A stretch of 64,000 nucleotides of DNA from contig NZ_FMIR01000019.1 of the NCBI RefSeq assembly GCF_900095745.1, forward strand, positions 558,001 through 622,000. The letters are read 5' to 3'. How positions within the stretch are numbered: the stretch's first letter is position 1; each line of letters opens with the position of its first letter. This stretch comes from Microbacterium oxydans (GTDB taxonomy: Bacteria; Actinomycetota; Actinomycetes; Actinomycetales; Microbacteriaceae). The notes under the pieces are model-generated. The model worked only from the letters and a program-made list of their open reading frames with translations, did no database searches and was not told the origin of the DNA. Positions 33,622 to 45,334 of this stretch are shown here, in pieces. Made by a program: the position numbers and the translations under genes.

Positions 33622-34194
33622 GTGGCCACTACCCCTGTCTCCCCTTCGACGAACGACGACGCCCCCGAGACGCCCGCCGTCGGAAAGGGGCGCGCGACGC
33701 CGACCCGTGCGGAGCAGGAGGCTGCCCGCCGCCGCCCCCTGGTCGCCAACACCAAAGAGGCCAAAGCCGCCGCTAAGGCTGAGCTCAACGAGCGCCGAGC
33801 CAAGGCGCAGGCCGGTATGGCCGCCGGCGAGGAGAAGTACCTCCCCGTCCGCGATAAGGGGCCTCAGCGCCGTTGGGTGCGTGACTACGTCGACGCGGGC
33901 TGGCACCCGGCGGAGTTCGTGATGGGCGTCATGGTGCTGGTCATCCTCGCCTCGCTGCTGCCCACGAACATGATGATCTCGTTCTACGCCTACATGGTCA
34001 TGATGGGCTACCTGGTGATCGCGATCGGCGGCATGGTTCTGCTGGGCATGCGCGTCAAGCGCAAAGCGGCGGCGAAGTTCGGCAAGGAGCGTCTCGAGCG
34101 CGGTCTCGGCTGGTACGCCGCGATGCGAGCCCTGCAGATGCGATTCATGCGTCTGCCGAAGCCGCAGGTCAAGCGCGGACAGTACCCCGACTGA
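33622..34194 (+). CDS. DUF3043 domain-containing membrane protein
   Basis: The protein has 190 residues. The N-terminal ~95 are charged and Ala-rich, with the conserved RAEQEAARRRPLV and KYLPVRDKGPQRRWVRDYVDA strings (parts). Two helices follow (~100-118 and ~123-143), then a basic tail RMGVKRK-like and RFMRLPKP. DUF3043 is an actinobacterial family without known function. GTG at 33622 is chosen because of GAGGAA upstream; a GTG at 33592 is in frame but sits at the -10. Its 3' end overlaps the convergent pyrD gene by 26 nt. Confidence 0.85.
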   Translation: MATTPVSPSTNDDAPETPAVGKGRATPTRAEQEAARRRPLVANTKEAKAAAKAELNERRAKAQAGMAAGEEKYLPVRDKGPQRRWVRDYVDAGWHPAEFVMGVMVLVILASLLPTNMMISFYAYMVMMGYLVIAIGGMVLLGMRVKRKAAAKFGKERLERGLGWYAAMRALQMRFMRLPKPQVKRGQYPD

Positions 34195-35206
34195 CCAGTC
34201 CCCTGTTGATCTCGCGGCCCCAGAACGGACCGCGGTACAGGAATGCCGTGTAACCCTGCACGAGCGTGGCGCCGGCTTCCAGACGCTCCTGGACGTCTGC
34301 AGCGGTCTCGACTCCACCGACCGCGATCACGCAGAAGTCGTCGGGAACTGCGGCTCGCACGACGCGCAGCACCTCGAGTGAGCGCTGCTTCAACGGCGCA
34401 CCCGACAGACCGCCCGCGCCGGCAGCCTCGACCTTCGTCGCATCCGCGAGCAGGCCGTCTCGGCTGATGGTCGTGTTGTTCGCGATGATTCCGGAGAGTC
34501 CTTCGGCCACTGCCAGCTGCGCGATCGCCGCGATCTCCTCGTCCGGAAGGTCCGGGGCGATCTTCACGAGCAGCGGAGTGGCACCGGAGGCCTGCTTGAC
34601 CGCGCGCAGGAGCGGGGCGAGGGTCTCCACCGCCTGCAGCCCGCGCAGCCCCGGCGTGTTCGGAGACGACACGTTGACGGCGAGGTAGTCGGCGAGCGGG
34701 GCGAGGCGAGTCGCGGAGGCCACGTAGTCGGCCGTCGCGTTCTCCACGTCCACCACCCGGCTCTTGCCGATGTTGACGCCGACCACCGTGTCGGGCGCTC
34801 CGCGGCGCAGGCGGGCCAGACGACGCGCCGCAGCATCCGCGCCGGCGTTGTTGAAGCCCATCCGGTTGATCACGGCACGGTCGGCGATGAGACGGAACAG
34901 ACGCGGCTTCGGGTTGCCGTCCTGCGGGATCGCCGTGAGCGTGCCGACCTCCACGTGCCCGAAGCCGAGAGCAGCCAGGCCCCGCACCCCGACGGCGTTC
35001 TTGTCGAATCCGGCCGCGATGCCGAAGGGCGAGGGGAAGGTGAGACCGAGCGCCTCGACACGCAGGGATGGGTCCGGGCGGGTCATCGCACGTGTCGCCC
35101 AAGAGAGCGGAGGCACGCCGAGAACTCGGATCACCGCCATTCCGGCGTGGTGGGCGAACTCGGGGTCGAAGCGCGAGAGGACAGCGCGGAAGAGCAGCGG
35201 ATACAT
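34169..35206 (-). CDS. pyrD: Dihydroorotate dehydrogenase (quinone), class 2
   Basis: This 345-residue FMN enzyme oxidises dihydroorotate to orotate in pyrimidine synthesis and passes electrons to menaquinone. An N-terminal membrane-association helix (MYPLLFRAVLSRFDPEFAHH) marks class 2. The catalytic Ser lies in NVSSPNTPGLR (~178). INRMGFNNAG (~119) and the C-terminal FMN-phosphate region are conserved. The ATG at 35206 has TAATCT 7 nt upstream. That -10 overlaps the nrdR stop. The last 26 nt overlap the convergent DUF3043 gene. Confidence 0.96.
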   Translation of the reverse strand: MYPLLFRAVLSRFDPEFAHHAGMAVIRVLGVPPLSWATRAMTRPDPSLRVEALGLTFPSPFGIAAGFDKNAVGVRGLAALGFGHVEVGTLTAIPQDGNPKPRLFRLIADRAVINRMGFNNAGADAAARRLARLRRGAPDTVVGVNIGKSRVVDVENATADYVASATRLAPLADYLAVNVSSPNTPGLRGLQAVETLAPLLRAVKQASGATPLLVKIAPDLPDEEIAAIAQLAVAEGLSGIIANNTTISRDGLLADATKVEAAGAGGLSGAPLKQRSLEVLRVVRAAVPDDFCVIAVGGVETAADVQERLEAGATLVQGYTAFLYRGPFWGREINRGLVSRGTVRA

Positions 35207-35219
35207 CCCTGCCAGATTA
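35207..35219 (-). promoter_or_regulatory. pyrD -10 element, predicted leaderless start
   Basis: TAATCT (complement of 35214-35219) ends 7 nt before the ATG. It overlaps the last codons of nrdR. Confidence 0.5.
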
Positions 35220-35687
35220 CCGGTCCGCGGACTCCTGCTTCGTGTGGTCGGCTCGCAGATCGGTGATCGCTTCCTCGAAGTCCTCGAGCGAGTCGAACGC
35301 CTGGTAGACACTGGCGAACCGGAGGAACGCGACCTCGTCGAGCTCACGCAGCGGGCCGAGGATGGCGAGACCGATCTCGTTCGCGTCGAGCTGCGAGACA
35401 CCGGTCTGGCGAACGGCCTCCTCCACCCGCTGCGCGAGGATGGCCAGGTCAGCCTCCGTCACCGGCCGTCCCTGGCAGGCCTTGCGCACGCCGGAGATGA
35501 CCTTCTCGCGACTGAACGGCTCCATGACGCCGGACCGTTTGATGACGTTGAGGCTCGCCGTCTCGGTGGTCGTGAACCGGCCCCCGCATTCCGGGCACTG
35601 ACGGCGGCGCCTGATCGACAGCCCGTCGTCGCTGGTGCGCGAGTCGATGACACGAGAGTCGGGATGACGACAGAAGGGGCAGTGCAT
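35217..35687 (-). CDS. nrdR: Transcriptional repressor NrdR
   Basis: This 156-residue repressor of ribonucleotide reductase genes has an N-terminal zinc ribbon (CPFC at 3-6 and CPEC at ~31-34) and a DNA-binding basic segment, followed by an ATP-cone (KRSGVMEPFSREKVISGVRKAC, in part) that senses ATP/dATP. It ends with a Glu/Asp-rich C-terminus. The ATG at 35687 gives the invariant MHCPFC start, and TAGGAT lies 7 nt upstream. It sits between hisD and pyrD. No NrdR box was seen near the genes in this window. Confidence 0.97.
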   Translation of the reverse strand: MHCPFCRHPDSRVIDSRTSDDGLSIRRRRQCPECGGRFTTTETASLNVIKRSGVMEPFSREKVISGVRKACQGRPVTEADLAILAQRVEEAVRQTGVSQLDANEIGLAILGPLRELDEVAFLRFASVYQAFDSLEDFEEAITDLRADHTKQESADR

Positions 35688-35700
35688 CTGACCGATCCTA
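35688..35700 (-). promoter_or_regulatory. nrdR -10 element, predicted leaderless start
   Basis: TAGGAT (complement of 35695-35700) ends 7 nt before the ATG and overlaps the hisD stop codon. Confidence 0.5.
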
Positions 35701-37002
35701 CGCCGTGAAACGCGCCTCGATCGCCTCGCCGTGTGCCGGGAGCACCTCGGTTTCGGCGAGGGCCACGACGCCGGCGCGAACGGCTGACAGCGCCGCGCGA
35801 TCGTAGGAGATGACCTGCTGCGGTCGCAGGAAGGTGTAGGACCCGAGACCGGGCGCATACCGCGCCTGACCACCGGTCGGGAGCACGTGGTTGCTCCCCG
35901 CCATGTAGTCACCGAGGCTGACGGGCGTCTGGTCGCCGACGAAGACGGCACCGGCGCTGGTGAACGCCGCGGCCGCGTCCTCAGCGTCGGCGAGGTGCAG
36001 CTCGAGGTGCTCCGGGGCGTAGGCGTTGCTGAAGGCCGTCGCCATGGCACGGTCGTCGACGAGGACGATCGCGGATTGCGGACCGGACAGAGCCGCGGCG
36101 ACACGCGTGCTGTGGCGTGTGACCGCCGCCATCCGCTCGACCTCGGCGGCGACCTGATCGGCGAGCTCGACCGCATCCGTCACCAGGACCGCGGAGGCCT
36201 GCTCATCGTGCTCCGCTTGGCTGACCAGATCCGCGGCGATGAGTCGCGGGTCGGCATCCGCATCGGCCACGACGAGGATCTCGGTCGCACCGGCCTCGGA
36301 ATCCGTCCCGACGACGCCGGCGACGGCGCGCTTCGCAGACGCGACGTAGTTGTTTCCCGGACCGGACACCACGTCGACGGGGTCGAGCCCGAGCGACGGG
36401 ACACCATGCGCGAAGGCGCCGACCGCGCCGGCTCCCCCCATGGCGTAGACCTCGGTGACGCCCAGCAGGGCGGCGGCCGCCAAGATCGTCGGGTGGATCC
36501 GACCGCCCTGATCGACCTGCGGCGGCGACGCCAGAGCGATCTGCTCGACGCCCGCCACCTGCGCGGGGACCACGTTCATGATCACGCTCGACGGATAGAC
36601 AGCCTTACCGCCCGGGATGTACACGCCCACGCGGTGCACGGGCTGCCACCGCTGCAGAATGCGCGCACCGGTACCGATCTCGGTTGTCCGCGGTGCCGGC
36701 ACCTGGGCTTCGGACCCGCGGCGCACACGCACGATCGCCTCTTCGAGCGCGGCCCGGACGGCGGGTTCGATGGATGCGAGGGCGTCGGCGATGTGCTCGG
36801 CGGGAACACGCACCTCGTGGCCCGTCACCCGATCGAACTGCTCCGCCTGCTCACGGAGAGCGGCTTCGCCGCGAACGCGCACGTCCTCGACGATGCGGGC
36901 GGCGGTGTCGAGCGCCTCCGCTCGAGCCTGTGTGGCGCGCGGCACGGCCGCGAGCATGTCAGCGGGCGAGAGCTCGCGCCCCCGCAGATCGATCGTGCGC
37001 AT
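35698..37002 (-). CDS. hisD: Histidinol dehydrogenase
   Basis: This 434-residue zinc enzyme performs the last two oxidations of histidine synthesis, histidinol to histidine. Typical strings are GVYIPGGKAVYPSSV (~120), GPGNNYVASAKR (~214), SQAEHDEQASAVLVT (~254, with catalytic Glu/His residues) and GSNHVLPTGG (~376). The ATG at 37002 (MRTIDLRG) lies 1 nt after the upstream membrane-gene stop; the longer frame would overlap it. No other his gene is in the window. Confidence 0.96.
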   Translation of the reverse strand: MRTIDLRGRELSPADMLAAVPRATQARAEALDTAARIVEDVRVRGEAALREQAEQFDRVTGHEVRVPAEHIADALASIEPAVRAALEEAIVRVRRGSEAQVPAPRTTEIGTGARILQRWQPVHRVGVYIPGGKAVYPSSVIMNVVPAQVAGVEQIALASPPQVDQGGRIHPTILAAAALLGVTEVYAMGGAGAVGAFAHGVPSLGLDPVDVVSGPGNNYVASAKRAVAGVVGTDSEAGATEILVVADADADPRLIAADLVSQAEHDEQASAVLVTDAVELADQVAAEVERMAAVTRHSTRVAAALSGPQSAIVLVDDRAMATAFSNAYAPEHLELHLADAEDAAAAFTSAGAVFVGDQTPVSLGDYMAGSNHVLPTGGQARYAPGLGSYTFLRPQQVISYDRAALSAVRAGVVALAETEVLPAHGEAIEARFTA

Positions 37003-37003
37003 T

Positions 37004-38218
37004 TCAGCCCTTCGAGATGTCGTGGATGTCGTGGAGGTAGCCGATCCGTCCGTCGTCATGTCGGACGACGTACGCACCTCCACGGTCCTCGATCACAAGA
37101 GCCCAGGCGCTCGGCCCGATGCGGAACAGCGGCTCTCCTCGCTCGTCATGCACATCCCGTTCGGAGGCGGCGAGAATCCAGAACGGCTGCGCGGCCGGAG
37201 CCGTCTCACGAGGATTCGTCGCATCCAGATCAGCGTCGGCGTCGGCGAAGCCCTCGACGATGCGGGGTTCCGCTTCAGCCGAGACATCACCGGTCTCGTA
37301 GGTCGCCGCCGTCTCGAGCAGCGACTCGATGCTCCCAGTGTCTGAGACGATCTCGGGCTCCTGCCCGCGGGATCGACGGGAGTAGGTGGGAACATACTCC
37401 TCGTCGGAGGTGTCCTGGTCAGTCCCGACACCGCCACCGGAGGCGTGCGCCGTGAGAGGCACCTGCTCCGCGAGGTCGAGTCGCGCGATCTCGTCGGTCG
37501 CCTGGCGCCCGCTCATCTCGACGTCGAGGCCGGTCACCGGCGGCAGCGCTGATGCATCGACGGTGACCTCTGCCTGAGTACCGCTGGGCGCGGCGGTCGA
37601 CTCGGCAACGGGGTCGGGCTCGGGCTCGGGCCGCGGGCGTGCGATCACCGGTCGCACTGGATTCGCATTGCGATGAGCGAGCGTGACGAGGCGGCCGTGG
37701 AAGTCCTCTTTCAGCCCCGGAATGATCGGGGCGAAGACCGTGAACGTGACCAGCGCCAGAGAGGTGATGACCATTCCCACGCCATTCCACGGGAGTCCCC
37801 AGTAGCCGGTGGCGATCAGCCCCGAGATCGAGAGCCACAGATTCCCGACCCAGACGACCGCCGCGACGGAGAACGCCACCGAGGCGAACTGGTCGATGCC
37901 CAGCGAGCCCACCCGGCGGATGCCATCGGGTGAGAAGCGGCGCAGCACCAGCAGGAAGACCGCCACGGTCGGAAGTGCGATGGGGAGGATCCACTGGATG
38001 CCGATCCCCCAGAGCGAGAGGCCGCCGGTCAGCGGGAAGAAGGACAGCACGAAGGAGACCACCCACACTCCGACGATCAGCAGTTCGCGCAGCGTGAATC
38101 CGAGAATGCCGAATTCCGGAGTCACCTCGTCGTCGTAGAGCACACCGTCGTCGTCGCTGAAGATCGAGTCCTCGGGGTCCGATTCGGGAAGGTCGGGTTC
38201 GGAGGTGTCCGTACTCAT
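37004..38218 (-). CDS. Four-helix membrane protein with long cytosolic tail
   Basis: The protein has 404 residues. An acidic N-terminus (DSIFSDDDGVLYDDEVTPEFG) is followed by four helices (about 43-62, 67-92, 105-133, 145-165). A ~180-residue low-complexity tail follows, rich in Pro/Glu/Asp. A small conserved-looking end domain (AAQPFWILAAS...RGEPLFRIGPSAWALVIEDRGGAYVVRH) has an SH3-like beta pattern. No named family is recognised. AAAGGA precedes the ATG at 38218. hisD follows after 1 nt, so the two genes are co-transcribed. Confidence 0.75.
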   Translation of the reverse strand: MSTDTSEPDLPESDPEDSIFSDDDGVLYDDEVTPEFGILGFTLRELLIVGVWVVSFVLSFFPLTGGLSLWGIGIQWILPIALPTVAVFLLVLRRFSPDGIRRVGSLGIDQFASVAFSVAAVVWVGNLWLSISGLIATGYWGLPWNGVGMVITSLALVTFTVFAPIIPGLKEDFHGRLVTLAHRNANPVRPVIARPRPEPEPDPVAESTAAPSGTQAEVTVDASALPPVTGLDVEMSGRQATDEIARLDLAEQVPLTAHASGGGVGTDQDTSDEEYVPTYSRRSRGQEPEIVSDTGSIESLLETAATYETGDVSAEAEPRIVEGFADADADLDATNPRETAPAAQPFWILAASERDVHDERGEPLFRIGPSAWALVIEDRGGAYVVRHDDGRIGYLHDIHDISKG

Positions 38219-38282
38219 GGTGGTCCTTTCGTCACAGTGCTCGACGGGGTGTTCGTCGTGCTGCCGACGGCTCACGATCCTA
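38219..38282 (-). promoter_or_regulatory. Promoter and ribosome site of the membrane protein-hisD unit
   Basis: TAGGAT (complement of 38277-38282) predicts a leader of about 52 nt with AAAGGA before the ATG. It lies within 6 nt of the dnaE stop. Confidence 0.45.
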
Positions 38283-38287
38283 CCCGC

Positions 38288-41806
<3,519 letters not shown>

Positions 41807-41819
41807 GCCTTCGAGTCTA
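41807..41819 (-). promoter_or_regulatory. dnaE -10 element, predicted leaderless start
   Basis: TAGACT (complement of 41814-41819) ends 7 nt before the ATG. The same CGAGTCTA stretch is part of a 46-bp repeat copied at 43621. Confidence 0.55.
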
Positions 41820-41857
41820 CGGCGGAGCCCCGACACCGGAGGTCGGTGTCGGGGCTC
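41812..41857. repeat. 46-bp direct repeat, copy 1 (dnaE promoter plus terminator hairpin)
   Basis: This stretch matches 43621-43666 at 43 of 46 positions by direct comparison. It contains CGAGTCTA, which is the dnaE -10 in this copy, followed by the GC-rich hairpin. It marks one end of a tandem duplication of the sigma/sensor cassette. Confidence 0.85.
41825..41857 (-). terminator. Hairpin terminator of sigma cassette 1
   Basis: GAGCCCCGACACC (41825-41837) pairs perfectly with GGTGTCGGGGCTC (41845-41857) around a 7-nt loop. It lies 21 nt past the stop of the sensor gene at 41879 and just before the dnaE promoter. Confidence 0.85.
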
Positions 41858-41878
41858 TGTGCCTGCGATCGGCGACCG

Positions 41879-42985
41879 CTACGGACCCGAATTCACGAGG
41901 GAAACGGTGTACGTCGTCCGGATGTCGGGCACGTCTGCGGGCACCATGTCCCCCGACGCACCGGACTGACGGTCGTAACGCACAGTATGGACAGTCACCC
42001 ATCCCGTCGTTTCGTCGACGCGTATCGTCTCGGTCCGCGGGGAGTACTGTTCTCGGCGAACCTCGAAACTGACGGTCCCGTCGTCTGACGATGTCGTCAC
42101 AGCGAGGCCACTCAGGGTCAATGCACCCATGTACGCCTCGCGGACATCGGCCGGTGCGAAGTTCGACAGCAACGTGGACGTCATGTTCTCGAGGAGTGCA
42201 TCGTCCGTCTCTTCCTGGCTGGACGTCCAGGCGCCGACAACCGTCCGTAGATGATCGAGAAGTGCTTGCGGTTCCCGCGGAAGGTCCGCGTAGTACTCCG
42301 TCGAACCCATGGGGGGGAAAGCGTCGCCCGCCAGCCCACCCGTGCTCCATGTCTCCCCGACATTGCCGTCCACCGGCATGAGGGTGTTCCACCTCTGCTC
42401 CTCATCGGGCCCCTGCACCCCCGGGAAGAGCTTCACCCTCTCGGCCGTGGGGCCGTGCGCCTGATACCAATCGCCCGAGCGATCCGCGGGGACGTACTGC
42501 TCGTCGCGATCGCGCGCCAGCAGAGCCGAGACGGGTGGGGACGAGGACTGGGTCGTCCAGGCCCAGGGGAACACCTCCCCTGACGAGGCTGTGTAGTGCA
42601 GACGTTCAGTGACGCTGACGATGTGGAGGTATTGTCCCGCCTGCGGGGTCGTACCGGGGAAAGGCTCGGTCGTCCCGGTTCCCGAGGTCGCGGAGGGCTG
42701 CGGACTCGGCGACGCCTGCGGCTGCGGCGTCGCTGTCGGTGTCGGAATCGCCTCGACGCGAGGCGGCGGCGCTGTCTCCTGCGTGAAGACCACCACGGCT
42801 GTGGCCACCGCGGCTGTGGTCGCCACGGCGCCGGCGATCAACAGGGTTCGATGCGCGAGACGTCGGCGATTCCGCTCCCGGCTCTCGTCGATCCCACTCA
42901 GAAGGCGTGCACGAGCCGCGGCTACACGGTCGTCCGTGAGGCTCGCGCTCGTGTTCACCTCACGCACGCGTTCGAAAACGTCCAT
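41879..42985 (-). CDS. CU044_5270-type membrane protein, putative sigma-factor partner (cassette 1)
   Basis: The protein has 368 residues. A cytosolic N-terminus of ~45 residues (TDDRVAAARARLLSGID) is followed by one helix (~48-70), a Thr/Pro/Ser-rich linker (to ~115) and an extracytoplasmic domain starting AGQYLHIVSVTERLHYT. It ends with a beta region (GTVSFEVRREQYSPRTETIRVDETTG, in part). The layout suits a membrane sensor or anti-sigma factor, although the zinc anti-sigma motif is absent. It overlaps the upstream sigma gene by 26 nt. It is paralogous to the protein at 43678-44754. Confidence 0.78.
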   Translation of the reverse strand: MDVFERVREVNTSASLTDDRVAAARARLLSGIDESRERNRRRLAHRTLLIAGAVATTAAVATAVVVFTQETAPPPRVEAIPTPTATPQPQASPSPQPSATSGTGTTEPFPGTTPQAGQYLHIVSVTERLHYTASSGEVFPWAWTTQSSSPPVSALLARDRDEQYVPADRSGDWYQAHGPTAERVKLFPGVQGPDEEQRWNTLMPVDGNVGETWSTGGLAGDAFPPMGSTEYYADLPREPQALLDHLRTVVGAWTSSQEETDDALLENMTSTLLSNFAPADVREAYMGALTLSGLAVTTSSDDGTVSFEVRREQYSPRTETIRVDETTGWVTVHTVRYDRQSGASGDMVPADVPDIRTTYTVSLVNSGP

Positions 42986-43565
42986 CGACCTCTCCTTCCT
43001 TCTCGCTCACAACTCGTTCTCGGCGGTTCCCTCTGGTCGGATCGAGTCGAGTCCGTATTCGATTCATTCGCGAGCGGACGGTGCCCACAGGTACGCCGAG
43101 GGCGACGGCGACCTCCTCATACGTCAGGTCTCCCCAGGCGTAGAGCAGCAGCGTGTCCCGTTCCTTCGCTGACAGCGCGGCGATGCGGGGCGCCAGCTCT
43201 CGGGTGGAGATCTCGGCATCGAGGCGAGCGATCGTCCCCTCGAGATCGCCGAGCGACACGTGTTCCTCGCGGTGTGCGGACTCCACACTCGATCGGTGGT
43301 GCTTCGCCTCCCGAACTCGGTGCTTCTTGATCAACCGCGAGGCGATGCCGAACAACCACGGCAGCGCGGAGTCCCACGCCGCGTCGAAAGACTTCCGTCG
43401 CGCGAAAGCGACCAGGAATGTCTCGCTCAGGATGTCCTCACCGGCATCGGGACCGAGGCGGCGAGCGGCATACCGACCCACCGATCCCGCGTGCCGATCG
43501 AACAGTTCAGCGAAGGCTCGGGGTTGCCCGAGCGACCGCTGAATGATCTCGCTATCTGTGCTCAC
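42960..43565 (-). CDS. ECF RNA polymerase sigma factor (cassette 1)
   Basis: This 201-residue sigma factor has region 2 (FAELFDRHAGSVGRYAARRLG, then DILSETFLVAFARR at ~46-59) and region 4 (LSAKERDTLLLYAWGDLTYEEVAVALGVPVGTVRSRMNRI at ~132-170, in parts). No region 3 is present, as in all ECF types. It overlaps the partner gene by 26 nt. The GTG at 43565 sits 33 nt after GAACCGTTT and 5 nt after CAATAC, elements also found before its paralog, which suggests it transcribes itself. It begins MSTDSEIIQRSL, identical to the paralog. Confidence 0.9.
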   Translation of the reverse strand: MSTDSEIIQRSLGQPRAFAELFDRHAGSVGRYAARRLGPDAGEDILSETFLVAFARRKSFDAAWDSALPWLFGIASRLIKKHRVREAKHHRSSVESAHREEHVSLGDLEGTIARLDAEISTRELAPRIAALSAKERDTLLLYAWGDLTYEEVAVALGVPVGTVRSRMNRIRTRLDPTRGNRRERVVSEKEGEVDGRFRTRA

Positions 43566-43598
43566 ACTATGTATTGCCCCTGAGTCGGCAAACGGTTC
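43566..43598 (-). promoter_or_regulatory. ECF-type promoter of sigma cassette 1
   Basis: GAACCGTTT (complement of 43590-43598), 13 nt, CAATAC (complement of 43571-43576), 5 nt, then the GTG. If transcription starts at the GTG, the elements sit at -33 and -11. The arrangement is identical to that of cassette 2. Confidence 0.65.
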
Positions 43599-43620
43599 GA
43601 AATTATCTTGGGCGTCCCGC

Positions 43621-43666
43621 CGAGTCTATGGCGGAGCCCCGACACCGGAGGTCGGCGCCGGGGCTC
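43621..43666. repeat. 46-bp direct repeat, copy 2
   Basis: This copy matches 41812-41857 with 3 differences. It still carries CGAGTCTA, although no gene starts here, so that part looks like a relic of the dnaE promoter duplicated together with the cassette. Confidence 0.85.
43634..43666 (-). terminator. Hairpin terminator of sigma cassette 2
   Basis: GAGCCCCGACACC (43634-43646) and GGCGCCGGGGCTC (43654-43666) pair; the two differences from copy 1 become G-U pairs in the minus-strand RNA, so the hairpin still works for the sensor gene that ends at 43678. Confidence 0.8.
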
Positions 43667-43677
43667 AGCCTCGGCCG

Positions 43678-44754
43678 CTAGCCCTGGGGCGCGGAGTCCA
43701 CGACGGAGGTGTGCACCGTGGTGACGGAGTCGACCGTGTCTCCTGCGGGCCCACCGATTTCGTAATTCTCCGAGATCGAGTCGACGAGGCCTTGCTCGGT
43801 ATCGATCGCGATCTTCGTCGTCCGGTGGCCGGGAACGACGTATTGCAGCGTCGCCGTCGAACCGTCCTCCGCCACCACCTCGAATCCGGGGATCAGCGCG
43901 ATCGCGAGGAAGAACGCCGAGCGCAGGTCGGCCGGCATCAGGTTGATCGCCGACGGGTCGCTGAGACTCGCCACAAGCCAGCGGTCCCCCTCCTCCCCCG
44001 TCATCCCCGACTGCGCGCGGAGCCAATCGAGCAGCTTCTGAGGATCCCTCGGCATTTCGTCGTAGTACGGACGGTATCCGTCCGCCAGGTACGGCATCGG
44101 CGGTTCGTCGCCTCCCACGGCGAGATACTCGCCCGCCGGGAGTGTCTCGATCGTGCCGCGTTCACGAATCGCGGAGCCGGGCGAGGATGACCACTCCCGT
44201 GCCGCCTCCGCGCCACGGGATCCGAAGGAGTCCACGACCTCGGAGGAGCCCCAGTCGTAGAACCAGTCACCAGCCCGGTCGGCCGGGACGTAGAGCACGC
44301 GCGTGTCGCGCTCCAGCACGGCGGCGTCGCCGCCGTCTCGCGAGGCGTTGAACGCGAACGTGTTCTCGTCATCGTCATCGGCCCATTCGGCCTTCCAGAA
44401 ATGGAGGTACTCACCGACGGTCTCGATCCGCAGGTATTGCCCGGGGACGAGTGTGGTGTCCTGCGCATCGAGCGTCACCGCTGACGCGCGCTCCAGCACC
44501 TCGGCTGCGGCCGCATCGGGTGCGTTCGGTGGCGCGATGACAGAACCGGCCACGATCGCGGTCACGGCCGCTCCGGCCACGAGACCCCCGAGACCGATCC
44601 CGGTCCACGTGCGTCGTTTCGACGACCGCGCTCGCTCCGGACGCGCACTCCGCGCCATCTCTCGCGTCAGCGCCCGTCGCGCCGCGAGAACGGTGTCTTC
44701 ATCCACACGGGACTCGTCGATCCCGATCTCACGAACTTGTTCCATAAGCTGCAT
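43678..44754 (-). CDS. CU044_5270-type membrane protein, putative sigma-factor partner (cassette 2)
   Basis: This 358-residue paralog of the protein at 41879-42985 has a cytosolic N-terminus with DEDTVLAARRALTREMARSA (~18), one helix at ~52-73, and an outer domain that begins VPGQYLRIETVGEYLHFW. It contains LLDWLRAQSG and ATLQYVVPGHRTTKIAIDTEQGLV. It lacks the long Pro/Thr linker of cassette 1. It overlaps its sigma gene by exactly 26 nt, as in cassette 1. The role as regulator of the sigma factor is inferred from context. Confidence 0.78.
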   Translation of the reverse strand: MQLMEQVREIGIDESRVDEDTVLAARRALTREMARSARPERARSSKRRTWTGIGLGGLVAGAAVTAIVAGSVIAPPNAPDAAAAEVLERASAVTLDAQDTTLVPGQYLRIETVGEYLHFWKAEWADDDDENTFAFNASRDGGDAAVLERDTRVLYVPADRAGDWFYDWGSSEVVDSFGSRGAEAAREWSSSPGSAIRERGTIETLPAGEYLAVGGDEPPMPYLADGYRPYYDEMPRDPQKLLDWLRAQSGMTGEEGDRWLVASLSDPSAINLMPADLRSAFFLAIALIPGFEVVAEDGSTATLQYVVPGHRTTKIAIDTEQGLVDSISENYEIGGPAGDTVDSVTTVHTSVVDSAPQG

Positions 44755-45334
44755 CGCTCTCCTCCTTCGCCATCCATGTCAGTCGGGCTGCTCCGTGCGA
44801 GCCGGGCGGTGCGAGCTTGCGACGAACGCGATTCAGTCGGGACCGCACGGTTCCGACGGGCACGCCCAGCGCAGCGGCGATCTGCTCATACGTGAGATCG
44901 CCCCACGCGTGCAGCAGCAAGGTGTCGCGATCCTTCGCCGCGAGAGCCGCGATCCGCGGGGCCAGCGCTCGCAGAGCGGCATCGGCGTCGATCCGGGACT
45001 CAGATGCGACCTGCGGAGTCTCTGCCGCAACCTCCCCTGCGGACGCCGAGGCCTCGAAGGCCCGCCACTGCCGCGCTTCCGCAGCCCGATGGCTCTTCAC
45101 CACCCTGGTCGCGATGCCGAGCAGCCACGGCCGCGCCGACTCCGTCCCGAGCTCGAAGGACGCGCGTCGCCGGAAGGCGACGAGGAACGTCTCGCTCAGA
45201 ACGTCGTCGACGGCGTCCGCCCCGACCCGTCGTCGGATGTAGCCGCCGACGGGTCGGACGTGCCGCTCGAAGATCTCGGAGAAGACTCCGGGTTCTTCGA
45301 GCGACCGCTGGATGATCTCGCTGTCCGTGCTCAC
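44729..45334 (-). CDS. ECF RNA polymerase sigma factor (cassette 2)
   Basis: This 201-residue sigma factor is the same length as its paralog. Region 2 contains DDVLSETFLVAFRRRASFELG (~45-64) and PWLLGIATRVVKSHR. Region 4 contains LAAKDRDTLLLHAWGDLTYEQIAAALGVPVGTVRSRLNR (in parts, ~130-168). An extra Ala/Glu-rich stretch lies between the regions. The GTG at 45334 follows the same promoter elements as cassette 1 at identical spacing. It overlaps the sensor gene by 26 nt. What signal it answers to cannot be told. Confidence 0.9.
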   Translation of the reverse strand: MSTDSEIIQRSLEEPGVFSEIFERHVRPVGGYIRRRVGADAVDDVLSETFLVAFRRRASFELGTESARPWLLGIATRVVKSHRAAEARQWRAFEASASAGEVAAETPQVASESRIDADAALRALAPRIAALAAKDRDTLLLHAWGDLTYEQIAAALGVPVGTVRSRLNRVRRKLAPPGSHGAARLTWMAKEESDAAYGTSS

